DNA of 53,596 bases from Myxococcales bacterium (GTDB taxonomy: Bacteria; Myxococcota_A; UBA9042; JABWCM01), in the NCBI GenBank assembly GCA_013360285.1, contig JABWCM010000084.1, forward strand, positions 1-53,596. The letters are read 5' to 3'. A program made the translations under genes and the position numbers. Below the pieces are notes generated by a model that made no database searches, was not told where the DNA came from, and worked only from the letters and a program-made list of their open reading frames with translations. The first letter of the stretch is position 1. Each line of letters begins with the position of its first letter. Positions 37,450 through 46,642 of this stretch are shown here, piece by piece.

Positions 37450-37702
37450 CGGCATCGGAAGTACCAAAATCGGCATCGGAAACACAAAAATCGACATCGG
37501 AATCACGAAAAATGAAAAACCCGGCACGCGCATTGCATAAAGTAACTACAAAAACGCCGAGCAAAACACAAAAAACGCCGAGCAAAACACAAAAAACGCC
37601 GAGCAAAACACAGATCACGAGAAAGGTGGCACGGTTTTTGTCAAGCAAAACACAAAAAACGCCGAGCAAAACACAAAAAACGCCAAGCAAAACACAAAAA
37701 AT
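37450..37702. repeat. 21-base tandem repeats
   Basis: Two related 21-base periodicities. The first (about 37450-37515) is three degenerate units around CATCGGAA-CACAAAAAT. The second (37548-37702) has six units around ACGCCGAGCAAAACACAAAA, interrupted once near 37612-37650. The period is a multiple of three, so all frames stay open: one plus frame reads KTPSKTQ heptads, the reverse reads CVLLGVF heptads. The rest of the 37157-37828 gap shows nothing I can name. Confidence 0.8.
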
Positions 37703-37828
37703 GCAAACCGAAACACCGATCACGCCAACCTGGCACGCAATTTGCTTTCTGTGTTCGCGCGGAACGAAACCGGGTGAACGAGTCCCCAGGGCGGTCCGCA
37801 AGATGATTCACCATAAGGAGTAACCAGA

Positions 37829-38563
37829 ATGATTTGGGATTCAGAAAACTTGACCCCCGAGGTGCGGCGGCGTATGCACGGCCTCGGCCGCCAGTTCACG
37901 TCGGAGCAGACACGAAATCAGGCGACAGCAACGCTCCAGGCGTACGCCGTGCACAAAGACACGATCGCTGAGTACGGATTTGGCCCGGAGATGGGTGAGG
38001 CCCTGCAGAGTAACTCCAACAAATTGCAAAAGGCGGATTTGACCAAGTTGAACGCCAAAGCCGGCGGCAAGAACACGTCCGTACAACTCCGACAATCGGT
38101 GCGAAAGGCCAAGAAAACCCGGCGGCGCGCCGTGGGGGTGTTGCGGGCCGTGGCGGATAACCTCGATCAGGCGGGGACGAAGCCGGAAGCCGAAGCGGCC
38201 ACGGAAATTCGCTCCACCCTGGAGAAAATCGTGCCGACCGGCGACGACGCGACGTCGCTGCAAACAGAACTGGAAACGCTCGAAGGCACGTTTGCGAAGC
38301 CGTTGGTGGCGGAACACGCCAAGAATTTGGGTGGCCCGGGGACGGTAGTTGCGCTGCAAGAGGCCATATCCGAGTTGAAGGCGAAGGTGGCGGCACACAA
38401 AAAGGGCGTACCGCTGCACATGGAGCAGGAAACGCTGGACGTGATCGACGGCCTGACAGCAACCCTGTGCCGCCACGCAAGAGCCGCAGCCCGAGCGGCG
38501 GCCTCGGACCTGGAACAGCCGGCCCTGGCAAAAGACTTCGAACTGACCCACCTGTACTATTGA
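37829..38563 (+). CDS. Unknown helical protein
   Basis: A 244-residue, largely alpha-helical protein, rich in Ala, Glu, Lys and Thr, without signal peptide or membrane segment. The C-terminal half has heptad-like stretches (TSLQTELETLEGTFAKPL, VVALQEAISELKAKVAAHKK) compatible with coiled coil. AAGGAG at 37817-37822 is well placed. An open frame carrying KTPSKTQ repeats stops at 37823, five bases before this start, and could be a leader gene. I recognise no family. Confidence 0.75.
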   Translation: MIWDSENLTPEVRRRMHGLGRQFTSEQTRNQATATLQAYAVHKDTIAEYGFGPEMGEALQSNSNKLQKADLTKLNAKAGGKNTSVQLRQSVRKAKKTRRRAVGVLRAVADNLDQAGTKPEAEAATEIRSTLEKIVPTGDDATSLQTELETLEGTFAKPLVAEHAKNLGGPGTVVALQEAISELKAKVAAHKKGVPLHMEQETLDVIDGLTATLCRHARAAARAAASDLEQPALAKDFELTHLYY

Positions 38564-38969
38564 AGCTGTTCAGCGCCTGACAAAACCATCCTTCCTGTTC
38601 CAAGAACCACAACAGCCAAAACGTTTGTAAACGAGGGGGCAAGGACCGCAGGCGTCTCGGATACGCCCAACTTTCTTCACAAACTCTCGGCGGTAGCTTT
38701 CAACCAGTTGTCCGTATCGGTAAACCGTAGAATTCTTCTTGATTGTGGCGATTCGAAGATGCATGCCTTGTTTCTACGATAAAACCCCATCAAACCCCAA
38801 AAACTATCGCTAATCATTTCTGTTTGTAGCTACATGGGATACTTAAGTTACTCTGTCGATTGGCTGATAGTTGTTTGGTTTCAGGTTGTTGAGCGATAAC
38901 GCCTTGGGATTGCTGGTCAAGAGGAGCTCTTAAGCACCGATTAGGGATCCGAGCGGAATACGCATTAGT
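38564..38969. other. Gene-free stretch with two inverted repeats
   Basis: No gene is supported. One hairpin pairs AAACCCCAAAAACTATC (38792-38808) with GATAGTTGTTTGGTTT (38866-38881). Near 38620-38695, GTTTGTAAAC and TTCACAAACTCTC look like a worn remnant of the fold-back family ends. The palindromic copy E follows immediately. Confidence 0.4.
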
Positions 38970-39054
38970 CGGATTTTAGGCGGATCGGACGAAAAATCCC
39001 CTGTCATATCGGGAATATGATGTAGGATTTTTGCGGACGACGCGGCAAAATACG
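38970..39054. repeat. Fold-back repeat family, copy E
   Basis: An 85-base core with the exact centre CATATCGGGAATATG (39005-39019). Flanking arms pair: GAAAAATCC with GGATTTTTGC, and CGGATTTTAGGC with GCGGCAAAATACG. The outer terminal repeats of copies A-C are missing. It lies about 60 bases beyond the end of the PIN-toxin gene. Confidence 0.7.
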
Positions 39055-39116
39055 ACCAGGGCAGAAATTTCATCGAAAGAATTTCGGAAGTAGTAGATCA
39101 GGAACTGGCGTTGTGG

Positions 39117-39620
39117 CTAAGGCCCATCCCACTCCCCGCAGCGTCTCAGGAATTCCTCCACAAGTTTGTTGTCGAACCAATAACCGCCGAGCCTTAGCTG
39201 TTCGATGAGCGGCGCGACATGGGAGATCAAACACCACTCCTTCGCCTCCCGTAACAGCCACAAAGTTCCATGCACACGAAGCCCGTTTGCCCTTGCTGCC
39301 TTTCGTCCGCGTTGTTCGTCGATCAAGACATCCGGAATCCCCAGGTCCATTGCGAGTTGGATCACGGCCGCCTCTCCTTCATCAAGCGTACGGTCCTGTT
39401 TAGGTGGCAATTGGGTCTTCAAGGATTCTACGCGGATGACGTCCGGCCAAACCACGGAACCAGCGCCGCGAGGGCCTTGGTCGAATTCTCGCCGCACTTC
39501 GTCGGGAGCAATCAACGCATGTGGGAAATTATTCAGCCACGATGGCGTTCCACACAACGTCAGTGCAATCACTGGGCCGGTGTTGATAACCAATTTATGG
39601 GTTGGTGGGTCCGAATTCAT
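39117..39620 (-). CDS. DUF3368 PIN-domain toxin
   Basis: A 167-residue PIN-like protein of the DUF3368 type, a presumed Mg-dependent RNase toxin. Conserved parts are KLVINTGPVIAL at the N-terminus, LDEGEAAVIQLA in the middle and VLIDEQRGRKAARANGLRVHGTLWLL. The first acidic position of PIN domains is Asn here (INTGP), a subgroup trait or a weakened site. GGAGG lies 9 bases before ATG 39620. It overlaps the antitoxin gene by 26 bases and is the last gene of a four-gene chain headed by the SIR2 gene. Confidence 0.88.
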   Translation of the reverse strand: MNSDPPTHKLVINTGPVIALTLCGTPSWLNNFPHALIAPDEVRREFDQGPRGAGSVVWPDVIRVESLKTQLPPKQDRTLDEGEAAVIQLAMDLGIPDVLIDEQRGRKAARANGLRVHGTLWLLREAKEWCLISHVAPLIEQLRLGGYWFDNKLVEEFLRRCGEWDGP

Positions 39621-39954
39621 CGTCGATATCCTCCACCGTCAAATTGCTGGTCGCAACCCTAACCGAAGGCAACTTCAACAGAAATTCAGCCCGGCCCACG
39701 CCGCATAATTCGGCCGCGTTCCCCGAGGAAACCAGACCTTGCTCGTACAATTTCGCGGCCAATAGAAAGGTGGCATGCCGCGAAAACTCCTCCGCTGTCC
39801 ATCCCGTTTCTCGCAGCAAAGTCGAGTCATAGGGAATGGTCAGCGTACAAGTTCCGGAAGGATCACCGTCCCTCGGTGTTACAAGTTGGAGCAGCCGTTT
39901 CGGAGGTCGTTTGTGTGGCGCTCTTGGATTCGCCTTCTGCGCGGTGGTGGTCAT
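39595..39954 (-). CDS. UPF0175 family antitoxin
   Basis: A 119-residue UPF0175 protein, the family usually paired with DUF3368 PIN toxins. A basic N-terminal tail (KANPRAPHKRPPKRL) precedes the conserved helical core: TLLRETGWTAEEFSRHATFLLAAKLYEQGLVSSGNAAELCGVGRAEFL. It probably neutralises the PIN protein and may bind DNA for autoregulation. Its ATG overlaps the stop of the ATPase gene by four bases (ATGA), so this toxin-antitoxin pair is translated with the ATPase and SIR2 genes, which is unusual. Confidence 0.88.
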   Translation of the reverse strand: MTTTAQKANPRAPHKRPPKRLLQLVTPRDGDPSGTCTLTIPYDSTLLRETGWTAEEFSRHATFLLAAKLYEQGLVSSGNAAELCGVGRAEFLLKLPSVRVATSNLTVEDIDDEFGPTNP

Positions 39955-40925
39955 GACGATATTTCCTTCACAGCTCGGTCCAAAACGGGTAAAAAGTCCG
40001 GGGGCAGCATCACTTGGTCGATACCCTTCTCTCCAAATAGTGGAATGAGTTGGGCGTCTTCCGATACCACAACCCATTTTTTTTCCGGTGCATCGTGCTT
40101 ATAAATCGTGTTTGCAAACCGATGCCGAACACTTCCTACAAGTCGCCTCGGCGCCTCGGTCACACGATTGATGACAGGTACCAAACCAAAGTCATAATAG
40201 TTGAGTTGGCTCCACGCTTCGAGCGAGGCCCAAAGGTCGCCGCGGTTTTGACTGGTCACCAAAAACGGCTTTGGTACCCATGTGGCGACTTCCAACAGAT
40301 CGGAAAGCGCCTCCTGCGGGCCTTCTTGGGGGTGCTTCAGGCGAACCAACAAACCCAACACTTCCTGGGAAAAAGCATAAATCCCCGGCGGAAGGTCCAA
40401 AACAATGGCTCGGATGTCCGGATATTCGACCACAATCGTGCGCAAAACGGCTCCGAGGTGGTTCGCCCATGTTTCACCACCGTCCGCATAAATGGCCTGC
40501 AAAGCCACATTCACGTGACCATGAATGGACGACGACGGCAAAAACCACGGTCCTTCGTCTAAACCCTGGTGTTTCCAGAAACCTACATCCGCCCTGGATA
40601 ACGGCGTACCCAACCCATTCGCCTTCGACAACAGATCATTCAAAAACAAAGGCGGCGGCTCACCCAGGTCATCGTACGTGCTTTGTACAGCCCGCCTATC
40701 GCGCAACAATACCGTTTCTTCGTGGGTATACCAAGTGTTTGGCTGCATCCCAGGAGCCAGCAACGGCAATGCGTCTGCCAGGGATGTTCCAAGCAGGTCG
40801 CAATCCAAAACAACCGTGCCTATGCCCCGTTGTGTCAAGGCCTTCGCAGACAAGACGGCCAGGGCGGATTTTCCTACGCCTCCTTTGACCGAACAAAACG
40901 CAAATACAAGTACCTTACGTTTCAT
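39951..40925 (-). CDS. ParA/MinD-type P-loop ATPase
   Basis: A 324-residue SIMIBI-class ATPase with a deviant Walker A (SVKGGVGKSALAVL, residues 12-25), a Walker A' region VLDCDLLGTSLADAL, and a switch/Walker B-like VLDLPPGIYAF. Such proteins dimerise around ATP and act as positioning or signalling switches. No parB or partition site is nearby, so plasmid partition is unlikely. AAGGAG precedes paired ATGs at 40928 and 40925, and the start lies inside the last codons of the SIR2 gene. The link to a SIR2 effector suggests a control or activation role, which is inference. Confidence 0.9.
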   Translation of the reverse strand: MKRKVLVFAFCSVKGGVGKSALAVLSAKALTQRGIGTVVLDCDLLGTSLADALPLLAPGMQPNTWYTHEETVLLRDRRAVQSTYDDLGEPPPLFLNDLLSKANGLGTPLSRADVGFWKHQGLDEGPWFLPSSSIHGHVNVALQAIYADGGETWANHLGAVLRTIVVEYPDIRAIVLDLPPGIYAFSQEVLGLLVRLKHPQEGPQEALSDLLEVATWVPKPFLVTSQNRGDLWASLEAWSQLNYYDFGLVPVINRVTEAPRRLVGSVRHRFANTIYKHDAPEKKWVVVSEDAQLIPLFGEKGIDQVMLPPDFLPVLDRAVKEISS

Positions 40926-43900
40926 CATTGGGCTCCTTGACATGGATGAGTCGTTTCAGCTCCTGAAGTTTTTCGTTTGTGGCCAACGGTGGTTCTTGGA
41001 TCAATGCAAGAAAAACACGTCGCGCTGCAGCGGCCGCGGACGAATGCTCGGACTGGAGCGCCGGAGCGAGGGCCACCAGCACTTCCGCACCGTCTTGATG
41101 GTGCTCGTTCGCCAAACTAATCCAATGCTGCACGGTATCCAACAACTTGTCGGGATTCCGTTCCGCCAGGTAGCGCAACAGGTCCGCCACGACATCAAAC
41201 TGGCCGACTTGGATCGCGTCGTTGGTGATTCCATCCGCCAATTCGTCGGACCATTTCAAGTAGCCCGAAGACATCAAAGGACCCCCCAACCATCGACGGT
41301 GCCAGGACCTACGTTCGTTCTCCGCCGGGGTGTTGTAGTAGGCGTACCACAGGGAACGTTCCTGGCCGTCGAGGCGATCCCAATGTTCAATGGCCGTCCG
41401 AATAAGCAGGTCACCGATCACAGTCGGCACCCGTTTGCCTTGCGTTGGGTCGGCGGCCATGGATTGTATCCAGCGCCGCCGGCTTTCGGTGTCCAGTTGC
41501 AAAAAGAGATCCGATTGGTAACTTAACAAGCATCCCAATGCCAAATCGGGAACCGTGGCGGCAAAGCCCCACCCGAGACAGGAATACTCAGGGTCTTTCA
41601 TCCGCATTTGCTCTTCGGCGTCCGTGAGCGGCAATTGCGCTAAGTCCAACAAGAGCTTGATCGAACGGCTCGACAAAATCGACGGAATCACGCGGTCGCT
41701 GGTTTGGGCGACAGGGTCATCGGTGCCTCTATTCTGAGCCTTGGAATGAGCCCACGCGAGTGCTCGCTTCATATCAGCCAAACCTGCCGGGTCTTCCATG
41801 TCGCGGATCACCTTGAGAAGCAACAACAGGCGGAAACGCAGGTGCTCGGACGAAAATCCCCGCGGGGCCACCACGTCCAGCGGAACAAGTCCTTGTGGCA
41901 ACGATCCGGGATCGTGTTGTTTTACCGCGTTCAGTGCCGCGGTCCTGGCTTCGGGTGTGGCGTAGGCCCATTGGGCCATCCACCAGGAATACAGCCGCCA
42001 GGTTAACCAGAGATTTTCGGCAATGCTCACACGAGGTCCGGGACTCCTCTGGGCGAGAATGTCCACAACCCACTCACACCATCGAACCAGGGCGGGTTCG
42101 GTTTCGGCGAACTGATTTCTGATGGGGGGAGGTGGTTGTTGCCGCGTGGAACTGTCGGAAAATAGCTCCGGGCCTTGGGTGTTTTTCGGTTGCAACACCG
42201 GTTGAGCCTCGGCTTCCAGGATCTTTTCGACGGCCAAACGGATCTTTGTGGTCCAATCCGCGGCACGATGCGTATCCGTGTCCGGCGCCAACGAAGCGGC
42301 CCGAATCCAGAAGAGGTCGCGGGTCACTCGGCCGATGGGGTGTTCGTCATGTTGGTCGAGTCGTAGCCCGGCGTGGGCAACAAACGTATCGTAGTGGTCT
42401 TCACTCCAGGTCATCGGCCTCAGCACGGCAGTGGTCTGACAGTCGCCCGGAATTTCCGATACCTGGAACAGCAGGGAAAATGGCGGTACCGTGTTGTGCC
42501 AACCCCCTCCGGGTCGGATTCGTGCGGGCAAAACTTTCGAGATGGGAAGCCCCGCCAACCCATCCGCGGGTTCATTCAACAATCCGCGCAGATCGTCGAG
42601 GGTTGTTATGCCGAGGTTGGCGTAGGGGGCTCCGCTGACCCACCCAAGCAGCACCGCCGGATCGTCCCGCACCATACGCCATGGCGAAAACGCGGCGACA
42701 TAGGCCGTTTTACGAAGTATGTCGTGATTGCCGGGTTGTGCGGCAAATGTCCGAAATGCGGTGGCCACCCGCCCGTCGAGGGCGTCATACGCATTGGCCA
42801 CAAAGGTTCCGACTTGTGCCCAATGGTCGGGAGGAAGCCGCAAAACAAACGCCTCCAGTGGAACGGCGGTAAGAATCCGATTTGCGGGTGGATGTGTGGG
42901 GTTGACAATGAATCGGATATCCATGTCCATGACCCCCACCGCGTCTCGTTGTTTGAGAAAAGAGTCCACGCCGATTTGGGCGACGGTTTCCCAGGTCAAC
43001 ACCGTGGTGTGCTGTTCTTCACCCAGTTGAAGTTTCTTGTGCCACAGTTGAGTCCTTGTATCGTCATCCCATGCCGCGGACGCGATCAACCAGTGGTGGA
43101 TCTGGGGGTCGGGAATGGGCAAAAAACCATGAAGCGGCCCGTCCGGCGGAACTTGCTGCACCATGGAGTCGAGCAATGGGAACAAACAAATCCTGTCCGG
43201 TGTCTTCGGCTCAAATTCTTGGCACCATACTTGGAGCACGGACACCACGGCGCGAGTCACCATGGCTTGTCGCCTTGAATGGCGCTGTTCCTGTTCAGCC
43301 CAGAGAGCGACTTCTGACCACAGGCGGTCGATGATCGACGCCAGGTCTGCTCCGCTGGACACGTTCATGTTCCCGTTTGGTAAGGACGCAATCCGCGCTG
43401 GAAGCGACAACGCGAGAAAAAACGTCACCGCCGTTTGCACGTTCACTGAACCGTTGAGGTCCAACGAATTCACAAAGACGAGCCAATTCTGCAGCCGCTG
43501 GACACGGAGGTCCAGAGATTCCCCGCCATCGGCAAACCATACATCGCCAATGCTCTGCGCAAACTGCTCGGCCAATGGGGCACGGAGCATGTCATGCCGG
43601 GACAAATCCTTTGTCTCGAGTTGTTTTCGAATAGCGCGAAGCGTTTCTTGCGCCACGACGCCGTTCAACCTGCGATCCGCCGCTCGGAATTCGCGGATCC
43701 ATTCGGCAGTTAAGACATCCACAAATCCCAATTCAACGAGCTTCTTACGTTGTTTATAACGTTCCGTTGGGTCGGTAAACAAACAATCCACGAGATCGGT
43801 CAAATATAAAGTACGGTCGTCCACGCGGCCTTCCACACACCATGGTGCCCACGCGTTGCGTCGTTCGGGGAGCGTGCGGCGGATGAGTTCCGTCTTGGGC

Positions 43901-46137
43901 CCGACGTCAAGCATCGACATGGCTCGTTCGGCCACGAGTGCCATGGCATCGGTTATTTTTTCGACCCGGTCCCACCATCGGACAACGGTGTCCATCAACA
44001 CCGATTCCGCACTTATTTTGCGTGGCTCGGCGTTTTCGGTGGGCTCGCTGTCGTCAAATGTTTTCAACCATCCTTCTCTTATTCCCAAGGGCAGCCATGT
44101 CACCGACGACGTGTGTGTTCGGAACGCCTGTTCGAAGATTTGCCGTCGTCTGTATTCTGCCTTCAGCGTTTCCTCTGCGTCCGCGTGTATCGTAACGGAC
44201 GGAAGGGTGTTGAGCAGCGCATAGAATTGGGTCAGCCACCCATACTCCTGGAGCTGAATAAGCACCTTTGCCCCAACAACCCCACTGAGCGAATGTTCGT
44301 CGAAGGTATCCAGCGCGATATTTTCGTTGTCATAAATTGGCTCACCGTCGACCCAGTCGATATGACCCATCTTCACGAGGAAGGCGACCACCATGCCCAG
44401 GGTCACCGGATGTGCCGTGTTGGTTGGGTTCGTAGAATCGCAGCGACTCGGGTTGTTGGTACGAAGCGACTCGAGAGCAGCCTTTGCTGCGGCGGAAGGT
44501 TGTTGTGAAACGCGAATGGGTAACTGGAGGCGATCATAGGCAGATTTTGGCAACCGTACAGTCATGTTGTTGGTTTTGGCGAGTTGTGCCAACGGCCCCA
44601 ACCAGTCCAGCCATACCAGCAGAATCCACTCCCACGGCCCCAAGAACAGCGCTTTGTTTTGGAGTTGTGGTGTGGAGGGGCCGCCGATAGCGTTGACCGG
44701 GATTGGGAGTGATACCAGTCCTTCTTTGGCATCATGAAGCCATGCACACGCCAACTCGATTTCGTGGCCTGGGCACGAGCGAGCCACTGCATCAAAGTGC
44801 AAATACCCCCCCGCCCACCATGTCTGACTTTCGACACAACGGGCGTTGGTTTCGTACAGTTGCCGGGCCAATTCGGGCGTGCCGCGGCGCACTACACCCC
44901 GACGTTCCAATCTTTCCAAGTGGGAACGGTAGATGTTTGGCCAGTGAGACGGTTCTCCCATGGCGGAATACAACCGAATGTAGGATTCGAGCGCGTCATC
45001 GTCGCCTTGATTGACGAGAACCTGCAACGCTTTGGCGACACAATCCACATACGTGCGGTTGGTGCGCTCGGGGTTCGGAGCATTGCACACCAGATCGGCA
45101 ACAAAACACAATACATCACCGGAAAATTGGGACGGATCGTGTGGCTCAAACCCGTCCAATACGAGGCGTCGCATTGCGGGATCTTGACCGGTGAGCGCCA
45201 TAAGCTCACTAACGCTCAGATGTGGTATTTTTGCGCGTAGTGATGAGACGTTGTCCGCTCGCAATTCGCAGATCCGCCGGACCAACTGAGAGACCTTTTG
45301 CGGTGCGTCATCATACGTGTCAAAAGGAACCAGCGTGTACCCAAAGTCGTTCGCCTTGTCATTCACATCGTCGGACTTTTTTTCCAGCCAAATGGGGCCG
45401 CTGTCCCTTTGCAAGACTACCCGCACTTGGTCGATCACGTCCCGAAAGTGGGGATCATGACAACCGTAACCGCAGATCAGGATTTCACCCAGCGTCGCAT
45501 GCGCCGACAGCCGTGTTTTCCAGGCGCCCGAGTTGCTATGAGCCACCTGCGAATAGTCCTTGGACGAAAAAACAATCTGATCGGGATGATTCACATCACC
45601 ATGCAGTTTTAAGACATCCCCAGGATTCAGGTTTCCCACACCTTGGGGATCATTGGGATACACCACGCGTGGTGAACCGCCGCAATTCGTCAGGGCTTCT
45701 TCCAACAGGGTGTCGTAGTTGGTCGTCAGATAGACCGCCCATGGCCGCAATTCCGCCAGTTTCTTGTGGTACGTCGTCGGACGAAGAGAGGAATCGCCAA
45801 GCAGCTCCCGCAACTGGGCATGCACCCAATCCTTGTGTTTCCACTCGGCAAGTCGGGAGGCTGCTCCAAGCAAATCACCCTTGCATAGATAACTTTGGAC
45901 GCGCTGTTTTTGTTGCTGCGCGTTTTGCGAATCGTTTTCGTCGTTTTGCGCCCGTCTCAACAACTCCTGTAGTAACTCACTCCACGTCCAACGACGACCA
46001 TCCGGTTGCACCGACACCCCAGCACCGACCACCACAAGGAGCTTTCCATTGATCGCAGCGCGGGCAACCCGATTCAACACGTCTTGTGGCCAAAGATCGT
46101 TGTCGACACAGTTCGAACCGCCGTGTTTCTCGGACAA
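40915..46137 (-). CDS. Very large SIR2-domain protein (putative NADase effector)
   Basis: About 1,740 residues. The N-terminal 330 residues form a SIR2_2-type Rossmann domain: GAGVS (38-42) for NAD binding, TTNYD (138-142), KLHGD (177-181) with the catalytic-type His, and GYGCHD (223-228). Domains of this type deplete NAD in Thoeris, DSR and SIR2-Argonaute defence. The remaining 1,400 residues are Trp-rich, mostly helical and match nothing I know; I see no P-loop and no membrane helix. I prefer the TTG at 46137 (AAAGGTGG upstream); an ATG at 46326 adds 63 residues with no ribosome site. It heads a coupled four-gene operon. Confidence 0.85.
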   Translation of the reverse strand: MSEKHGGSNCVDNDLWPQDVLNRVARAAINGKLLVVVGAGVSVQPDGRRWTWSELLQELLRRAQNDENDSQNAQQQKQRVQSYLCKGDLLGAASRLAEWKHKDWVHAQLRELLGDSSLRPTTYHKKLAELRPWAVYLTTNYDTLLEEALTNCGGSPRVVYPNDPQGVGNLNPGDVLKLHGDVNHPDQIVFSSKDYSQVAHSNSGAWKTRLSAHATLGEILICGYGCHDPHFRDVIDQVRVVLQRDSGPIWLEKKSDDVNDKANDFGYTLVPFDTYDDAPQKVSQLVRRICELRADNVSSLRAKIPHLSVSELMALTGQDPAMRRLVLDGFEPHDPSQFSGDVLCFVADLVCNAPNPERTNRTYVDCVAKALQVLVNQGDDDALESYIRLYSAMGEPSHWPNIYRSHLERLERRGVVRRGTPELARQLYETNARCVESQTWWAGGYLHFDAVARSCPGHEIELACAWLHDAKEGLVSLPIPVNAIGGPSTPQLQNKALFLGPWEWILLVWLDWLGPLAQLAKTNNMTVRLPKSAYDRLQLPIRVSQQPSAAAKAALESLRTNNPSRCDSTNPTNTAHPVTLGMVVAFLVKMGHIDWVDGEPIYDNENIALDTFDEHSLSGVVGAKVLIQLQEYGWLTQFYALLNTLPSVTIHADAEETLKAEYRRRQIFEQAFRTHTSSVTWLPLGIREGWLKTFDDSEPTENAEPRKISAESVLMDTVVRWWDRVEKITDAMALVAERAMSMLDVGPKTELIRRTLPERRNAWAPWCVEGRVDDRTLYLTDLVDCLFTDPTERYKQRKKLVELGFVDVLTAEWIREFRAADRRLNGVVAQETLRAIRKQLETKDLSRHDMLRAPLAEQFAQSIGDVWFADGGESLDLRVQRLQNWLVFVNSLDLNGSVNVQTAVTFFLALSLPARIASLPNGNMNVSSGADLASIIDRLWSEVALWAEQEQRHSRRQAMVTRAVVSVLQVWCQEFEPKTPDRICLFPLLDSMVQQVPPDGPLHGFLPIPDPQIHHWLIASAAWDDDTRTQLWHKKLQLGEEQHTTVLTWETVAQIGVDSFLKQRDAVGVMDMDIRFIVNPTHPPANRILTAVPLEAFVLRLPPDHWAQVGTFVANAYDALDGRVATAFRTFAAQPGNHDILRKTAYVAAFSPWRMVRDDPAVLLGWVSGAPYANLGITTLDDLRGLLNEPADGLAGLPISKVLPARIRPGGGWHNTVPPFSLLFQVSEIPGDCQTTAVLRPMTWSEDHYDTFVAHAGLRLDQHDEHPIGRVTRDLFWIRAASLAPDTDTHRAADWTTKIRLAVEKILEAEAQPVLQPKNTQGPELFSDSSTRQQPPPPIRNQFAETEPALVRWCEWVVDILAQRSPGPRVSIAENLWLTWRLYSWWMAQWAYATPEARTAALNAVKQHDPGSLPQGLVPLDVVAPRGFSSEHLRFRLLLLLKVIRDMEDPAGLADMKRALAWAHSKAQNRGTDDPVAQTSDRVIPSILSSRSIKLLLDLAQLPLTDAEEQMRMKDPEYSCLGWGFAATVPDLALGCLLSYQSDLFLQLDTESRRRWIQSMAADPTQGKRVPTVIGDLLIRTAIEHWDRLDGQERSLWYAYYNTPAENERRSWHRRWLGGPLMSSGYLKWSDELADGITNDAIQVGQFDVVADLLRYLAERNPDKLLDTVQHWISLANEHHQDGAEVLVALAPALQSEHSSAAAAARRVFLALIQEPPLATNEKLQELKRLIHVKEPNDET

Positions 46138-46642
46138 CACCACACCACCTTTTTGTAGGCTCCATGCCGCGGACAACCATAGTTCGCGGTGCCAACTTCT
46201 ATGCGTGAGTATAGTCCGTTCCCGTTGTCCCTGACAATCAATGGTCGCGGAGTTCCCAGATGGGCGAATACCGGCGCCGACGGATGTCTCGTTCGCCTGA
46301 GCAAAAGGCGTGCCATACCATTCCATGGCTATCCCATAGGCGTCTCCGTTCGATGAACCACGTTATGGCATGTGGCGGCTGGTGATACGACACTTCGCTT
46401 GAGCCAACCAAGGGGGCATACCAATGGCTTTACCCATCGTGCTTTGTGGCAGAAACGAATGGACGACGAAACAAATAGCTGGCGCCTACAAGGCGCCTAT
46501 GAGGTTTGCGCCGCACCCCGGAGTCCGTAGTGTAGGGGCCGTGTGCCAACGCCTGTCCCTCGGCAGTGGGCAATTCCAACTGAACCTAACAATCACAGGC
46601 ATCGAACGACGTTCCAGGTAAACTTAAGATTGGCGAGTCGGC

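Noticed and set aside
37229..37801. Minus-strand gene with CVLLGVF repeats
   Set aside because: The frame is open mainly because 21-base repeats avoid stops; no ribosome site, no domain, and the plus-strand alternative couples to the next gene.
39951..40925. Plasmid or chromosome partition parA
   Set aside because: No parB gene or centromere-like repeat beside it, and it is coupled to SIR2 and toxin-antitoxin genes.
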